64,000 bases of DNA from Ralstonia wenshanensis (GTDB lineage Bacteria > Pseudomonadota > Gammaproteobacteria > Burkholderiales > Burkholderiaceae). The stretch spans positions 186,001 to 250,000 of the forward strand of contig NZ_CP076412.1 of NCBI RefSeq assembly GCF_021173085.1, in the 5' to 3' direction. The notes beneath the pieces are model-generated. The model was not told the DNA's origin. It saw only the letters and a list, made by a program, of their open reading frames with translations, and ran no database searches. How positions within the stretch are numbered: the first letter of the stretch is position 1; the number at the start of each line of letters is the position of its first letter. The translations under genes and the position numbers were made by a program. This document shows, piece by piece, positions 16,675-24,844 of this stretch.

Positions 16675-17217
16675 ATTCGACTCCTTGCCCATATGGGAGG
16701 CACAGTTGAATCAAGTGCCGGCCATAGAACACCTAGCGGCATTAAGCGGGGTAAGGCAGATGGCCGACAGCCCTTTCTTACCACGCACGATATAACGGCC
16801 GGATGACGGGGCGAGGATCGGTTACGTTGGAGCGGTTCTATTCCTGTTCACTGGATCAACTGTAAACATACCGTCCTATCGCGTAATTTGTGTTATGTTA
16901 AATCAATGAGGGACGGGCAAAAAGCTGGACCGCTAGATCAGCCCGGCAGGCTCCACCGCCCGCTCCCAGCTGTAAATCACCACACCCCGCTGCGCCACCT
17001 TGCTCCTCACCCGCGGTGTAATTGACATCCACCGCTTCCCGACCACGGCAGCAGCGAAATGTCTGCTAACCAGAAGCAGGACGCCCCTCCACATGAAGCA
17101 GCATCGGCTCTTTAAATGACCCGGCAATAGACTCACGCGTTTTTTCATAGCGCGTTGCTGAAAACAGTATTAAGTGGCGAGCAAACTGGCCGATAAGAGG
17201 ATATCCAGACAAATGTC
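16675..17217. other. Gap with a dif-like site; no gene seen
   Basis: 543 bp with only the dif-like XerCD site as a recognisable element. A minus-strand frame at 16933..17148 lacks a ribosome site and matches nothing I know. Confidence 0.5.
16876..16903 (+). other. dif-like XerCD recombination site
   Basis: The 28-bp element has a right arm TTATGTTAAAT identical to the XerD-binding half of classical dif, a 6-bp centre TTTGTG, and a left arm CTATCGCGTAA that agrees with the XerC half (GGTGCGCATAA) at 6 of 11 positions. It may be a replicon dif site, or an attachment site used by filamentous phages that exploit XerCD. The 28-bp architecture is complete. Confidence 0.5.
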
Positions 17218-18438
17218 TTGTCGAATATCGCCTCATTGCTCTTGCCTCACCCAGATCTCATGCTCAGCCCTCTCGTTCTGGTAGGTATTGTGATCATGTC
17301 TTGCCTGATGAGCGTCGCCATTCTGGGTTCGCTACTTCAGACAGGGGTGCCCGGCATCGCTCGCTGGTGCGTGGCTCATGCACTGCTGGCCATTGCCTTG
17401 GCGTGGATGTTGGTCGCAGGTGCTCAGCCAGGAAAGTTCACGACCACCGGGGCCGCGTTCTTTGCCCTGACAGCCGTGCTGTTGCTCGTGCAGGGGATGC
17501 GGCAGTTCTTCGGCAAGGGTGCCGCACGGCGCAGCGAAACGGCGGCATTCGTCATCGCCTTCGCTGCGGTGGTCTACTTTACTTACGGGGCGCCGAACGT
17601 CGGTGCGAAGATCGCGCTCGTATCCGCTTTGCTTGCCTACGCACGGATCGCCGCCGGTACGCTGGCTCTGCGTCACGCGCCGCGTGGCGGCGCGCGCTAC
17701 CCCTATCGATTCGTTGCGGCGGCAGCTTATCTGGGCGCTTTGTTCCATATCGCGCGCGCCGTCGGCGGAGCGTTCGGTATGCCCGAGGTGGCTATCCTCG
17801 ATCCCTCGCCCTGGAACGTTCTGTTTCTCGGGCTTGCGATTGTCACATTGCCGTGCCTGTCAACCGGGATGGTGATGCTCGCGCATGATCAACTCGCACG
17901 AAAGATGGAACACCTCGCCAGTATTGACGAGCTGACTGGTGCACTGATGCGACGCGCATTCATGGCGAAGGCGACCGCTTTGCTTTCCGACGCGGTCGAA
18001 ATGGGCAAGCCGGTGTCGATCGCAATTCTGGACATCGACGAGTTTAAAGCGGTAAACGATGCTTTCGGCCATGCGGTCGGCGATCGAATCCTCACGCACG
18101 TTGCGTCGATCGTATCCGCGCGCCTGCGATCGACAGACCTCTTCGGGCGTCTTGGCGGCGAGGAGTTTGCAATCATTTTCGTGGATACCAGAAAGGCTGA
18201 CGCAGCGGCCGTGACGGATGCGCTTCGACTTGCCGTCGAACGGTCGCCAAGAGAGGGCGTGCATTGCACATTCAGCGCGGGGGTGGAATGTGTCATGCCC
18301 GGAGATACGCTGGCAATTGCCTTGGCGCGGGCGGACGCGACGCTGTATCGCGCCAAGGCCGCAGGGCGCAACCGAGTCTTGATGGCGCCAGAAGGCGACA
18401 GGCGCAAAGTCGAAGCGCACTCAACCGCAGCCGCTTAA
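17218..18438 (+). CDS. Membrane-bound diguanylate cyclase (GGDEF)
   Basis: This protein of about 406 residues has six or seven N-terminal membrane helices (residues 15-220) and a C-terminal GGDEF domain (ASIDELTGALMRRAF, ILDIDEFKAVNDAFGHAVGD, RLGGEEFAIIF). The GGEEF motif is intact, so c-di-GMP synthesis is expected. The start is uncertain: TTG 17218 gives the full frame, ATG 17260 removes 14 residues and still keeps the first helix. The sensor part matches no family I can name. Confidence 0.85.
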   Translation: MSNIASLLLPHPDLMLSPLVLVGIVIMSCLMSVAILGSLLQTGVPGIARWCVAHALLAIALAWMLVAGAQPGKFTTTGAAFFALTAVLLLVQGMRQFFGKGAARRSETAAFVIAFAAVVYFTYGAPNVGAKIALVSALLAYARIAAGTLALRHAPRGGARYPYRFVAAAAYLGALFHIARAVGGAFGMPEVAILDPSPWNVLFLGLAIVTLPCLSTGMVMLAHDQLARKMEHLASIDELTGALMRRAFMAKATALLSDAVEMGKPVSIAILDIDEFKAVNDAFGHAVGDRILTHVASIVSARLRSTDLFGRLGGEEFAIIFVDTRKADAAAVTDALRLAVERSPREGVHCTFSAGVECVMPGDTLAIALARADATLYRAKAAGRNRVLMAPEGDRRKVEAHSTAAA

Positions 18439-18914
18439 AGGGCAATTGATGAATCGATGACGGCGGAACGCGGTTTAACGAAGAACAATCGCCAAATTTC
18501 CCGATTCAAGTCCAGTTCAGCTAGGTAGTTCCCAACGGAGAGCGCACTCCTCCCCTCTAGTGGGTGGTTAAGTTTCTCTTCAATCCAATGATAATGAAGG
18601 CACGCAGAATACTTAAAAGGCCGTACCGTTGCGTGTTCTGCGCTTTCCGACGCTCTTCCGAGGGAGAAGACGTCAGCGCCCGATTCGTGTGCAGGGGCGC
18701 TTTTTTTCTGTCAGCAGCAAACGTTTGAGGTAAATGACTGAATCGAGTCCCACCCTCATCAGTGAGCGACGTTAAAAAGCCGGTTAGAACGAGCCTGCTA
18801 TTGCCGATGTGGTTGGTGACTAAGCCCGCAGACTACGGGCTGCTGTCGACCCTTGGCAGCGGCGCTCACTTGCCCCTCCGCAACGGCCGTTTTCGAAGCC
18901 CGAACAGCCGCCCT
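18439..18914. other. Gap with a terminator; no gene seen
   Basis: The 476 bp between the diguanylate cyclase and the LysR gene hold a rho-independent terminator and no supported coding sequence. Confidence 0.55.
18676..18707 (+). terminator. Rho-independent terminator
   Basis: The stem GCGCCC / GGGCGC with a 13-nt loop is followed by seven T. It lies about 240 bp after the diguanylate cyclase stop and points in the same direction, so it could end that transcript or an unannotated small RNA just before it. Confidence 0.6.
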
Positions 18915-19832
18915 CTAAGACAGCCCCTTGCGATCCCAAGGCGGTTCATCGCCGAACGTCTCGGCGAGGTAATCGACAAACCGACGCACTTTGACCGGTA
19001 TGCGCCGCGTGCTTGGGTAGACTGCCTGAATCGTTAGCTCAGCGGGGCGATAGGCCGGCAGTAGCTCCACAAGTTCACCGCGCCGGATGTGGGCGCCGAA
19101 CACGAAGGTCGGGCCGTACACAATACCCGCTCCCGCAACAGCGGCAGCGAGCAGCATCTGTGTGTTGTTGGCCGTCATCCGGCAAGGCCCGTCGATGAAG
19201 TGCACGCGGTTCTCGTGGTCGCGCAATGTCCAATCTCCGGCCGACACGGCCTCGCTGAAGGCCAGTCGTTGCGCGCTGAGCAAATCCTCCGGCCTGTGCG
19301 GCGTTCCGTGGCGCTCGAGGTAGGCAGGAGAAGCACACACGACCATTCGGCACGGCGCAAGTCTGCGTGTCACAAGTCCCGGGGCCTCCAGCCGTCCGAT
19401 CCGGATTGCAACGTCAACGCCCGCATCGATGAGATCGACATAGCGGTCTCCAAGCTGCACTTCCACAGTGACGTTCGGGTGATCCTCCATGTAGCGCGCC
19501 ACGACCTCGCCCAAGTGCATCGCGCCGAATGTGACAGGCGCCGCGATGCGCAACACACCGCGGGCCGTGCCTTGAGAATCGCTCGCTTCCCGCCTTGCTT
19601 CATCGAAGGCTTCGAGAATCCGCTTGCTGCGTTCGTAGTAAGTCTGGCCGGTATCGGTGAGACTCAAGCGCCGGGTGGTGCGGTGGAGTAGCCGTGCATT
19701 CAGTTCGGCCTCGATGGCACTCACGTGCTTGCCAGCCATCGCTGCCGACAGCCCAAAGCGGCGAGCTGCCGCAGCCAGGCTGCCCTCCTCCACGGCGGCG
19801 ACGAATACGCCGAGGCTTGTAAGCCGGTCCAT
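18915..19832 (-). CDS. LysR-family transcriptional regulator
   Basis: This 305-residue LysR protein starts MDRLTSLGVFVAAVEEGSLA, with the helix-turn-helix in residues 1-60 and LLHRTTRRLSLTDTG closing the DNA-binding domain. The start at 19832 has GGAGGG a few bases upstream; the frame extends 20 codons further without support. It is divergent from the hydrolase fusion gene at 19947, its likely target, with a palindrome in the shared gap. Confidence 0.9.
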   Translation of the reverse strand: MDRLTSLGVFVAAVEEGSLAAAARRFGLSAAMAGKHVSAIEAELNARLLHRTTRRLSLTDTGQTYYERSKRILEAFDEARREASDSQGTARGVLRIAAPVTFGAMHLGEVVARYMEDHPNVTVEVQLGDRYVDLIDAGVDVAIRIGRLEAPGLVTRRLAPCRMVVCASPAYLERHGTPHRPEDLLSAQRLAFSEAVSAGDWTLRDHENRVHFIDGPCRMTANNTQMLLAAAVAGAGIVYGPTFVFGAHIRRGELVELLPAYRPAELTIQAVYPSTRRIPVKVRRFVDYLAETFGDEPPWDRKGLS

Positions 19833-19846
19833 GTTGCCCTCCAATT

Positions 19847-19863
19847 CGATAACGGCATTATCG
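19847..19863. promoter_or_regulatory. Candidate LysR operator
   Basis: The palindrome CGATAA-CGGCA-TTATCG lies 15 bp upstream of the LysR start and 84 bp from the hydrolase start. Size and placement fit LysR autoregulation and control of the divergent gene. The role is inferred. Confidence 0.5.
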
Positions 19864-19946
19864 GCTGAATAGTCGAATCCGAAAATTATCAAACTGGAGA
19901 ATCGAATTTACGATGCGCCGATCAGCTAACGGACAGGAGCACAAAC

Positions 19947-21110
19947 ATGGTAATCGCGTCGAACGGCACGCAAATTCACGTCAAACAGCGGGGCAACGGC
20001 GAGCTGGCGCTCGTGTTCCTGCACTACTACGGTGGCTCGGCGCGAACATGGGACGCGGTCGCAGACGAACTGGCTGACAGGTACCGGATCGTTGCCACCG
20101 ATCACCGCGGCTGGGGCGACTCCGAGGCGCCCGCCGACCACTACGGCATCGCTGATCTCGCCGCCGACGCCGAAGGCGTGATCGAAGCACTAGGACTACG
20201 CCGCTACGTTCTGATCGGTCATTCGATGGGCGGGAAGGTCGCGCAACTGATCGCATCGCGCCGGCCGAACGGCCTGGAAGGTCTTGTGCTGGTCGCGCCG
20301 TCGCCGCCGTCGCCGATGCTCCTTTCCGACGCCCAGCGGGCGACATTGGCCGGCGCCTATCAAACGCGCGAGTCCGTGGAATTCGTCATCGATCACGTGT
20401 TGACCGCGAAACCGCTCAACGCCGCGTACCGCGAGCAAGTCATCGAGGACAGTCTGAGGGGCGCGCCGCAAGCCAAGTCGGCCTGGCCCGAGCTGGCCAT
20501 GCGCGAAGACATTACTGCGGCAACAACGTTGATCGAAGCACCGACAATCGTCATCTCCGGCGAGCTCGACCAGGTGGATCGCATCGCAACACTCCAGGCA
20601 GAACTGTTGCCGCGCATCCCGCATGCGGCGATGCACGTTCTGCCCGGAACGGGACACTTGTCGCCGCTGGAAGCCCCGGCGGAAGTGGCGCGGCTCATTG
20701 CGCGATTCGTCGCTGCGATCGAAAGCAAGTCAGTCGTATGCCGTGCGCCCGACCAGGTTCCGGTCGCTTTCGATGCCGCGTTGAACGCCGGCGATCTCGA
20801 TGCGGTGCTCGGCTTGTTCAGCAACCAGGCCACGATGCGGATGACGAATGGCGAGGTGGTGCAGGAGAGCCCCGCCGGGTTACGCACCGGGTTGGCTCAG
20901 TTGCTGGCATTGCGCCCGCGTATCCGTAACGAAGTGCGCCGCGTACTCACGAGCGGCGACATCGCCCTCGTCCTGCTCGACTGGACCCTGAACGTGACGC
21001 TACCGGACGGTCGCGATCACGAAGAGCGCGGCACCGCTACGCAAGTGATGGAAAAGGGCCGCGATGGTGGGTGGAGGCTGCGGATATCCAACCCAGCTGG
21101 GTTGAACTGA
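19947..21110 (+). CDS. Alpha/beta hydrolase fused to a SnoaL-like domain
   Basis: This 387-residue protein has two domains. Residues 1-265 are an alpha/beta hydrolase with oxyanion motif HYYGGSARTW, nucleophile GHSMGG (Ser93), acid in SGELDQVD and histidine in PGTGHLSP. Residues about 270-387 form a SnoaL/NTF2-like domain (FDAALNAGDLDAVLGLFSNQ, GGWRLRISNP). The pair usually exist as separate genes in oxidative or detoxification clusters. The hydrolase half may act as an esterase or cofactor-free haloperoxidase; the second half may bind a small hydrophobic ligand. It is probably controlled by the divergent LysR. Confidence 0.85.
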   Translation: MVIASNGTQIHVKQRGNGELALVFLHYYGGSARTWDAVADELADRYRIVATDHRGWGDSEAPADHYGIADLAADAEGVIEALGLRRYVLIGHSMGGKVAQLIASRRPNGLEGLVLVAPSPPSPMLLSDAQRATLAGAYQTRESVEFVIDHVLTAKPLNAAYREQVIEDSLRGAPQAKSAWPELAMREDITAATTLIEAPTIVISGELDQVDRIATLQAELLPRIPHAAMHVLPGTGHLSPLEAPAEVARLIARFVAAIESKSVVCRAPDQVPVAFDAALNAGDLDAVLGLFSNQATMRMTNGEVVQESPAGLRTGLAQLLALRPRIRNEVRRVLTSGDIALVLLDWTLNVTLPDGRDHEERGTATQVMEKGRDGGWRLRISNPAGLN

Positions 21111-21289
21111 AGGGCGTCGGAGGGGTAACGCCCCTCACCTCGCCCCCCTTTTGCCAATTTTCGTCCGCGTGGAATCGATCCACCCTGCATCCGATCTCGC
21201 ATGGCAGACGTATATGACATCAGCGCTGCGCCGGGCTTAAGCCAAGTCGCGCGCGCCCGATCCATACCCCTGCCAAAGGAGACTGACCC

Positions 21290-21871
21290 ATGAAGCGAGC
21301 CCTGCTACTGGTTTTGACGTTGACCACCGCGACGCTGAGCGCATGCGGAGGCGGCGACGATGCGCCCATGTCGATGGCGTCGACGGCGTCGACAGCCCAA
21401 TTTCCACAAAACGCCGACATGTGGGCCGGACTTGGCGGAGATGCCAGTGCGCCGGCCGCCATTTCGAAGGTGGTCGACGACGCGGTGTCCGGTCTGCTGG
21501 CGGACCCCAAAGAAGCACCGTACTTTGCCAACATCGGTCAGCCCGGACACGATACGGTCGGGCGTCTCAAGGCTTGCCTGAACCTCCAGTTCAAGGCGCT
21601 GTTCGGCGGCCCCTTCAGCTATCCGGGGCAAGTCACGGCGGACGGCACCACCGTCATGTGTGACGACATGGCCGCCGCGCATTCGGACGTTGGCATCCCG
21701 GGCTGCGTGTTCGACCAGTTCATTACCGATGCCGCCGCCGTCATGAAGACCGATGGCGTTCCCGATACCTACATCTCGCGTGTGGCGCCTGTCCTTACCG
21801 GCCTGAAGTCCACCATCGTGTCGTCGATGCCTCAGTACCTGGGCCCCAACACGGCCCAGAACTGCCAATGA
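21290..21871 (+). CDS. Lipoprotein with a truncated-hemoglobin (group 1) domain
   Basis: This 193-residue protein has a lipoprotein signal peptide (lipobox LSAC, Cys19) and a short Ser/Thr/Ala linker. Residues 45-190 look like a group-1 truncated hemoglobin: GGDASAPAAISKVVDDAVSG, then KACLNLQFKALFGGPFSYPG, and MAAAHSDVGI with the candidate proximal heme histidine at residue 131. Most truncated hemoglobins are cytosolic; this one should be anchored outside the cytoplasm. Three extra cysteines (96, 124 and near 140) may form disulfides. Its stop overlaps the start of the next gene by 4 bp. Confidence 0.75.
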   Translation: MKRALLLVLTLTTATLSACGGGDDAPMSMASTASTAQFPQNADMWAGLGGDASAPAAISKVVDDAVSGLLADPKEAPYFANIGQPGHDTVGRLKACLNLQFKALFGGPFSYPGQVTADGTTVMCDDMAAAHSDVGIPGCVFDQFITDAAAVMKTDGVPDTYISRVAPVLTGLKSTIVSSMPQYLGPNTAQNCQ

Positions 21872-22554
21872 AACCGGCCCGCGCGCTGAAACGCTACGCA
21901 TTGCCCAGCGTGGCAGCGCTCACGGTCGCGATCGGCCTTGTCGGGGCAATGCACTTGAAAGCGGCCCGCCCGTTGCTTGCCATGCTGGGCGTGCCCTGCC
22001 CTGTCGACAGCACCACGGCAGCGCAAGTCAGCGCGCTGCGTGCGAGCGGACTGGCGCAGCTGCGCGCCAGCCAGCCGGCACCGGCCCGTCCGCTCCCGGG
22101 CGGGTTCGTGCTGGACGGCACGACCACCACCGAGGCTGTTCGCTGGGCACATGAAAACGGCGTGGCCTGTGACGCTGTCACGCACGGCTATAACTATCTC
22201 CGCTGCCGTGGCGTTGACGCCCGCAAGCTCGGGCTTGCCGGCCCGCCCGTCAGCGAGTTGTGGCTCAGCTTCGGTCCGAGCGGCCGTCTCGTCGGCGTCG
22301 ACATCTACCGTCGGGGCATGAACGCGAGTGACACAACCACCGCCTGGAACGGAGCGACGCATGCATTGCGCGACGCGCTCGGTACACCGACTGCGACAAT
22401 GGGCGATGCATCGCCGCAGGTACTGAGCCAATCGCCATTGCAGACGGCACGTTTGCAGTATCGATTCTCGGACTACCTGGCGATCGTCACCGCGAGCAAC
22501 CTGCCTTACGCCGGACTGGCAGTGCGAGAGCAGTACATGTCGTCGCGCATTTGA
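21868..22554 (+). CDS. Secreted or membrane-anchored protein of unknown function
   Basis: This 228-residue protein has an N-terminal signal anchor (LPSVAALTVAIGLVGAMHL) and an extracytoplasmic remainder. Residues 105-160 hold two cysteines (VACDAV and YLRCRG) and a pattern ELWLSFGPSGRLVGVDIYRR that suggests a beta-rich domain. No family is recognised. It overlaps the globin lipoprotein gene by ATGA, so the two are co-translated and may work together outside the cytoplasm. Confidence 0.75.
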   Translation: MKPARALKRYALPSVAALTVAIGLVGAMHLKAARPLLAMLGVPCPVDSTTAAQVSALRASGLAQLRASQPAPARPLPGGFVLDGTTTTEAVRWAHENGVACDAVTHGYNYLRCRGVDARKLGLAGPPVSELWLSFGPSGRLVGVDIYRRGMNASDTTTAWNGATHALRDALGTPTATMGDASPQVLSQSPLQTARLQYRFSDYLAIVTASNLPYAGLAVREQYMSSRI

Positions 22555-22584
22555 TTGCAGTTGGAAGCGAACGGTCTTTGCGTC

Positions 22585-22618
22585 ATACCTTCGGCCTCTT
22601 GGTCGAAGGTATTTTTTT
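22585..22618 (+). terminator. Rho-independent terminator of the globin operon
   Basis: The stem ATACCTTCG / CGAAGGTAT is followed by a run of seven T, 30 bp after the stop of the second gene. Confidence 0.85.
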
Positions 22619-22630
22619 GCCCGCTTAATA

Positions 22631-22655
22631 AGCAAAAGCCGGCGAAATCGCCGGC
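22631..22655 (-). terminator. Terminator-like hairpin for the minus-strand sigma/anti-sigma operon
   Basis: GCCGGCG / CGCCGGC (22638-22655) with a 4-nt loop is followed on the minus strand by TTTTGCTT. It lies about 100 bp past the anti-sigma stop and is back to back with the plus-strand terminator. Confidence 0.65.
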
Positions 22656-22758
22656 GTTCACTGAAACACTTATCTGGATGATGCCGGTGGAACACTCTCC
22701 GCCCGCATCATCCAGACTTTCTACCGTCATCCCCTTGCGCTGGGCGGGGCAATCGATA

Positions 22759-23487
22759 TCACGTCTCTTGCATCGCGCCCTTGCCGACGACGGGCCCCGT
22801 CGGCTGACCCGTTGGAGAACCGCCCTTCGGCTCAACCGAAACGGCAAGCACAGCGCGAACGTTGAGCTTGGCTGCATTTTCCTTCGACAGCGCAATCGAC
22901 GTGGACCGATTCGACGAGAACACACCCAACGAGATCGGCTTGCTGTTCTCGGGAATCAACCAAAGTTCGGTCGAGGCGCTGTCGGAGACCTGCAACGCAA
23001 CAGCCGGCACCACGACGATTTCACGTCTTGCCGTGTCGATCGTCATCGTCCAACGCGGCAAGCCATTGTCGCCGGTGATGGCCGCGGCAATATAGGCCGG
23101 CTTGGCGCCAGTCGGCGTTCCGACAGGTGACAACACGGACAGGTTCACCGCAACAACCGCGATCGTCGCAAAGGAAGTTGCGAGCGCCACGGCGCGCCAC
23201 AGCCGAATGCTGTTCCAGATCCGACGCACCTGCGACTCACCCGCAGGCGCTGCGGCCTCTGTGCGCTCAACGTGGCCAAGGTCGGCCTGAATCCGCCTCC
23301 ATACCCGCGCGGGAGGCTGCATGCCGGTCACGGCCTCGCCCAACGGAGAGAGGCGCGCCTCCCAGGCGCTGACGGAGTGCCTCAGGGCGACGTCTTCGTC
23401 CAACGCGCGCTCAAGCGCCCGCCGTTCGTCACTGTCAAGGAGCCCGAGGACATATTCAGCGCATTCCAAATCGCGATCGTGCGTCAT
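22759..23487 (-). CDS. Anti-sigma factor, RskA/anti-sigma-K type
   Basis: This 242-residue protein has a cytoplasmic zinc-free anti-sigma domain (residues 1-80, AEYVLGLLDSDERRALERAL), one membrane helix near residue 108 (AVALATSFATIAVVAVNLSV) and an extracytoplasmic RskA C-terminal domain. It should hold the ECF sigma factor inactive until a periplasmic signal triggers proteolysis. Its ATG overlaps the sigma gene's stop (ATGA), so the two are co-translated. Confidence 0.88.
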   Translation of the reverse strand: MTHDRDLECAEYVLGLLDSDERRALERALDEDVALRHSVSAWEARLSPLGEAVTGMQPPARVWRRIQADLGHVERTEAAAPAGESQVRRIWNSIRLWRAVALATSFATIAVVAVNLSVLSPVGTPTGAKPAYIAAAITGDNGLPRWTMTIDTARREIVVVPAVALQVSDSASTELWLIPENSKPISLGVFSSNRSTSIALSKENAAKLNVRAVLAVSVEPKGGSPTGQPTGPVVGKGAMQET

Positions 23488-24089
23488 GGCTGCAGCTCCA
23501 TGCACGCCTTGAGCTGCAGCAGGCTGCGCCGCACCCAGCTCTTCATCGTTCCGATCGGCACACTCAGGCGCGTTGCGAGTTCTGCGTAGCTCGCGCCTGT
23601 GTAAAACGCTTCCACGATGACACCCCGCTGCCGCGCTTCAAGCTTTTGAATGCAGCCATTGAGACGCCGACGCTCCTGACTCATGTCCGCCGCCTCGTGT
23701 GGCGTTGCTTGCTCGTCGACGATGTGCGTCCAGTCGGTTTCATCCCCCGTTGTCTCGCGCGACTGACGCAGGCGATCGATCGACTTGTTCCGCGCGAGTG
23801 AAATCAGCCATGTCATGGCCGTTCCCCGCGCAGGATCGAATTGATCGGCGCGTTGCCAAATGGCGACATAGATTTCCTGGAGCACGTCTTCCGCTTCACC
23901 TGAGCTGCGAAGAATGCCGTACGCGAGCGAATAGAGTTTGGGCGACGTGAGGGCGTAAAGATCGGCGAAGGCGCTGCGACTGCCTTGCGCAGTCTGCTTG
24001 AGCAGTTCAAGCAGCCGTTCCCGCCCCTCCTCCTGCCGCGCTGATAGTGAGTCCTCAGACTCGAGCAAAGATGCTCCGACAACGTGCAT
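23484..24089 (-). CDS. ECF sigma factor, SigK-like
   Basis: This sigma-70 family protein of about 201 residues has region 2 (FADLYALTSPKLYSLAYGIL, then AEDVLQEIYVAIWQRADQFD) and region 4 (GVIVEAFYTGASYAELATRL, then PIGTMKSWVRRSLLQLK). It belongs to the group that includes SigK, which also pairs with RskA. The start is uncertain; ATG 24089 gives a normal N-terminus, while the frame is open to 24194 with an unlikely extension. It is followed by the anti-sigma gene and preceded on the same strand by the fasciclin gene. Confidence 0.88.
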   Translation of the reverse strand: MHVVGASLLESEDSLSARQEEGRERLLELLKQTAQGSRSAFADLYALTSPKLYSLAYGILRSSGEAEDVLQEIYVAIWQRADQFDPARGTAMTWLISLARNKSIDRLRQSRETTGDETDWTHIVDEQATPHEAADMSQERRRLNGCIQKLEARQRGVIVEAFYTGASYAELATRLSVPIGTMKSWVRRSLLQLKACMELQP

Positions 24090-24259
24090 ATGATTTCGCG
24101 TGCCTCGGTTGCCCGCAACGGGATGCGGCAAAGGTATACCAACGGCATCGTTCGCGCAACGAACGTCCGGGGTGTGGCGAAGTCTGGATGGCATGCCGGT
24201 CCTCTGATCACCGTTTGAGCACGCGCGAGAGCGCCCGCCCTCGCGCTGAACCCGACTGA

Positions 24260-24844
24260 TTACGGCATCAGCACCTTGTCCACGACGTGGATCACGCCGT
24301 TGGACTGATACACGTTGCCGATCGTCACGGTGGCGACGCCGCCTTTGTCGTCCGTAACAGTCAGGTGATCGCCCTTCTGCATGACGGTCAGCGCGTCACC
24401 CTCGACGGTCTTGAGGGTGGCTTTGCCGCCGCCGTCCGACACGGCCTTCATGAGGTCCTGTGCGGTGAGCCGGCCGGGCACCACGTGGTAGGTCAACACC
24501 TTGACCAGCGTCGGCTTGCTCTCCGGCTTCAACAGGCCATCAACCGTACCGGCCGGAAGCGCAGCGAAGGCTTCGTTGGTCGGTGCGAACACGGTGAACG
24601 GGCCGGGTCCGGACAGCGTGTCGACCAGGCCGCCCGCCTTCACAGCGGCGACGAGCGTGGTGTGGTCCTTCGAATTGACGGCGTTCTGGATGATGTTCTT
24701 GGACGGATACATCGGAGCGCCGCCCACCATGACGGTTGCTTCGCTGCCGCTCATGGCTGCGGTCGCTACGGAGGCATAACCGCCAGAGATGATTGCGAGG
24801 GAAAGCAAAACACCAGACAACCCAGCCAGTTGATACTTTTTCAT
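24260..24844 (-). CDS. Secreted fasciclin (FAS1) domain protein
   Basis: This 194-residue protein has a signal peptide (residues 1-30, GVLLSLAIISGGYASVATAA) and one FAS1 domain with its two conserved boxes (TVFAPTNEAFAALPAGTVD and NGVIHVVDKVLMP, with YHVVPG between). FAS1 proteins mediate adhesion outside the cytoplasm. In mycobacteria SigK-RskA controls FAS1 proteins MPT70/MPT83; here the same three parts are adjacent, so FAS1 is the probable target. Start 24844 follows GAGGT by 6 nt. The longer open frame upstream is not supported. Confidence 0.9.
   Translation of the reverse strand: MKKYQLAGLSGVLLSLAIISGGYASVATAAMSGSEATVMVGGAPMYPSKNIIQNAVNSKDHTTLVAAVKAGGLVDTLSGPGPFTVFAPTNEAFAALPAGTVDGLLKPESKPTLVKVLTYHVVPGRLTAQDLMKAVSDGGGKATLKTVEGDALTVMQKGDHLTVTDDKGGVATVTIGNVYQSNGVIHVVDKVLMP

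Noticed and set aside
16933-17148. 71-codon minus-strand frame near the dif-like site
   Set aside because: No ribosome site and no recognisable product.
24223-24246. Hairpin GCGCGAG / CTCGCGC after the fasciclin gene as a terminator
   Set aside because: The T tract is missing and the stem is typical of GC-rich DNA; evidence too weak to list.
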